39,329 nt of DNA. It comes from a virus. A program made the translations under genes and the position numbers. The notes below the pieces were generated by a model that had not been told where the DNA came from, made no database searches, and saw only the letters and a program-made list of their open reading frames with translations. The stretch is from positions 1-39,329 of the IMG/VR virus record IMGVR_UViG_3300047318_000243, one strand, 5' to 3'. Shown in pieces: positions 38,513 to 39,329 of this stretch (within the stretch, counting starts at the first letter, position 1; every line of letters begins with the position of its first letter).

Positions 38513-38916
38513 CAGGCCCCCCAACCGTCAACGGCAGTGATTTGCTGCCGGTCCCACCGGTCAACCCCTAGGCCGATCTTGGGACTTGCAGTCTGCGACA
38601 GGCCAACAGCCTGCGCGACCTGCGCCCGCTCACCCTCCGTCAGGTCAAGGCCGATAGCCCCGACCGCCTCACGGGTGTACGAGTAAGAGCCGATGGTCTC
38701 CGCGCTAAACCCGTTCGGGTTGTCCAGCGCACGGGAGACCACCCGGCATGCCACTAGCTTGAGGAGAGGCAGCGCCGTTTCCGGCACAACTCCCCCGGTC
38801 GCCATGTCGATTAGCGCGGACGCATCCTCACAAAGGACCGTGACCCGCGCTCGGTCAGACTCCGCCAAAGGGGACGGACGCCGGGCCGATACATCATCAA
38901 ACGTTGCGTACGGCAA
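38509..38916 (-). CDS. Head-tail connector (adaptor)
   Basis: 135 aa helical protein: FDDVSARRPSPLAESDRARV, CEDASALIDMATGG, LLKLVACRVVSRALDNPNG, SYSYTREAVGAIGL. This is the Gp15/gp6-like adaptor that binds the portal. TTG 38916 with GGAGGAA; follows the capsid gene after a CIR. Confidence 0.8.
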   Translation of the reverse strand: MPYATFDDVSARRPSPLAESDRARVTVLCEDASALIDMATGGVVPETALPLLKLVACRVVSRALDNPNGFSAETIGSYSYTREAVGAIGLDLTEGERAQVAQAVGLSQTASPKIGLGVDRWDRQQITAVDGWGAC

Positions 38917-38939
38917 GGTTCCTCCACCCCAAGGGGGGA

Positions 38940-38961
38940 GAGCGTTAGTTGCCTAACGCTC
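38940..38961. promoter_or_regulatory. CIR operator 14 (after capsid gene)
   Basis: Perfect copy, TTGC centre, 10 bp after the capsid stop and 23 bp before the adaptor start. Confidence 0.9.
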
Positions 38962-38971
38962 CCCCAGGCCC

Positions 38972-39329
38972 TTACGCGACCAGCTTCAGACCCACTGCGC
39001 GGTTGGCGTCGAGGGTGGTAACACCCATGAGGGTGGACACGATGGAACGGTCCGTCAGGGTGTCGCTGTTGTAGTCGCGCAGGTAGCGGAGCGCGTACCC
39101 GTTGCCATCCGCAGATGCGGCGAACGCCGTACCCTCAGGCTTGCGCGGAGCACGGACGACCAGCGAGAAAGCCTCACGCGTGAAGCCCACGGCGCCGTTG
39201 ATGCTGTTAGACACGTAGAGGTTCCAGCCGGAGAGCCGGCCGACCGCAGCGTCCCGCAGGGCGCCCGTGTCGTTGCTGGACTCAAACCGAATGATCTTGT
39301 CGTCCTCCAGCAGGAGGGACAGGAGATCC
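38972..39329 (-). CDS. Major capsid protein (3' part)
   Basis: C-terminal part of the gene that starts at 741. The frame is open from the window's right end to the TAA stop at 38974-38972; its last 46 codons (38972-39109) are unique and 39110-39329 duplicates 1-220. Ends with ...LMGVTTLDANRAVGLKLVA. The copy here has Ile at codon 39204-39202 where the left copy has Val. Confidence 0.9.
   Translation of the reverse strand, partial: DLLSLLLEDDKIIRFESSNDTGALRDAAVGRLSGWNLYVSNSINGAVGFTREAFSLVVRAPRKPEGTAFAASADGNGYALRYLRDYNSDTLTDRSIVSTLMGVTTLDANRAVGLKLVA
39110..39329. repeat. Terminal overlap, right copy
   Basis: Repeat of 1-220 with T at 39202 instead of C at 93. See left copy. Confidence 0.95.

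Noticed and set aside
1-39329. 220-bp terminal repeats as physical genome ends
   Set aside because: Both lie inside the capsid reading frame and keep it open; a packaging end there is unlikely. Circular overlap explains them.

Overview
This window is one complete unit of a temperate, tailed (siphovirus-type) actinobacteriophage, with a little more than one full circle of sequence. Bases 1-220 recur at 39110-39329 with one mismatch, so the unit is about 39,109 bp and the window is cut inside the major capsid gene. High G+C, strong G/C preference at third codon positions, frequent GTG/TTG starts, a phiC31-type serine integrase and phiC31-like gene order point to a Streptomyces or close relative as host. 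That host call is inference. Nearly every gene lies on the minus strand, so the map reads right to left; only one small plus-strand ORF (10312-10542) looks possibly real.

Read in transcription order from the packaging end: HNH endonuclease, a probable cos region, terminase small and large subunits, portal, MuF-like protein, scaffold, major capsid (across the window ends), four head-tail connectors, major tail protein, two tail chaperones joined by a -1 frameshift, tape measure, distal tail protein, minor tail proteins, endolysin (CHAP-LysM-peptidoglycan binding) and two small membrane lysis proteins. The early block follows: dNMP kinase, a candidate immunity repressor with two in-frame starts, RecB/Cas4-like exonuclease, a phiC31 gp3-like protein (integrase directionality factor), small proteins, a PD-(D/E)XK nuclease, P4-alpha-like primase-helicase, family A DNA polymerase, a second HNH gene, a sigma-70-like factor and many small unknown genes. 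The serine integrase and nine tRNA genes lead back to the packaging end.

The regulatory layer is the most unusual part. (1) A 22-bp dyad (arms GAGCGTTAG/CTAACGCTC around 4 bp) occurs 14 times, always between genes, in early, late and tRNA regions. It looks like the phiC31 system of conserved inverted repeats (CIRs), which are repressor operators. (2) A second element, on the minus strand TTAACCCTCCCCGGTCAA, occurs six times and only upstream of early genes or the tRNA block; at three genes it ends 37-39 bp before the start codon, as a phage early promoter would. (3) Two of these elements have, further upstream, an inverted pair of 8-bp iterons (CTACAYNN x3 facing ATGTAGNN x3). The two modules share the same layout, one upstream of the exonuclease and one between integrase and tRNAs. 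(4) A run of strong hairpins lies upstream of the tRNA genes. Together with the sigma-like gene and the dual-start repressor candidate, this suggests an early-gene switch using a phage promoter class, upstream iterons and CIR operators. Function is inferred from position and pattern only; no database search was possible.
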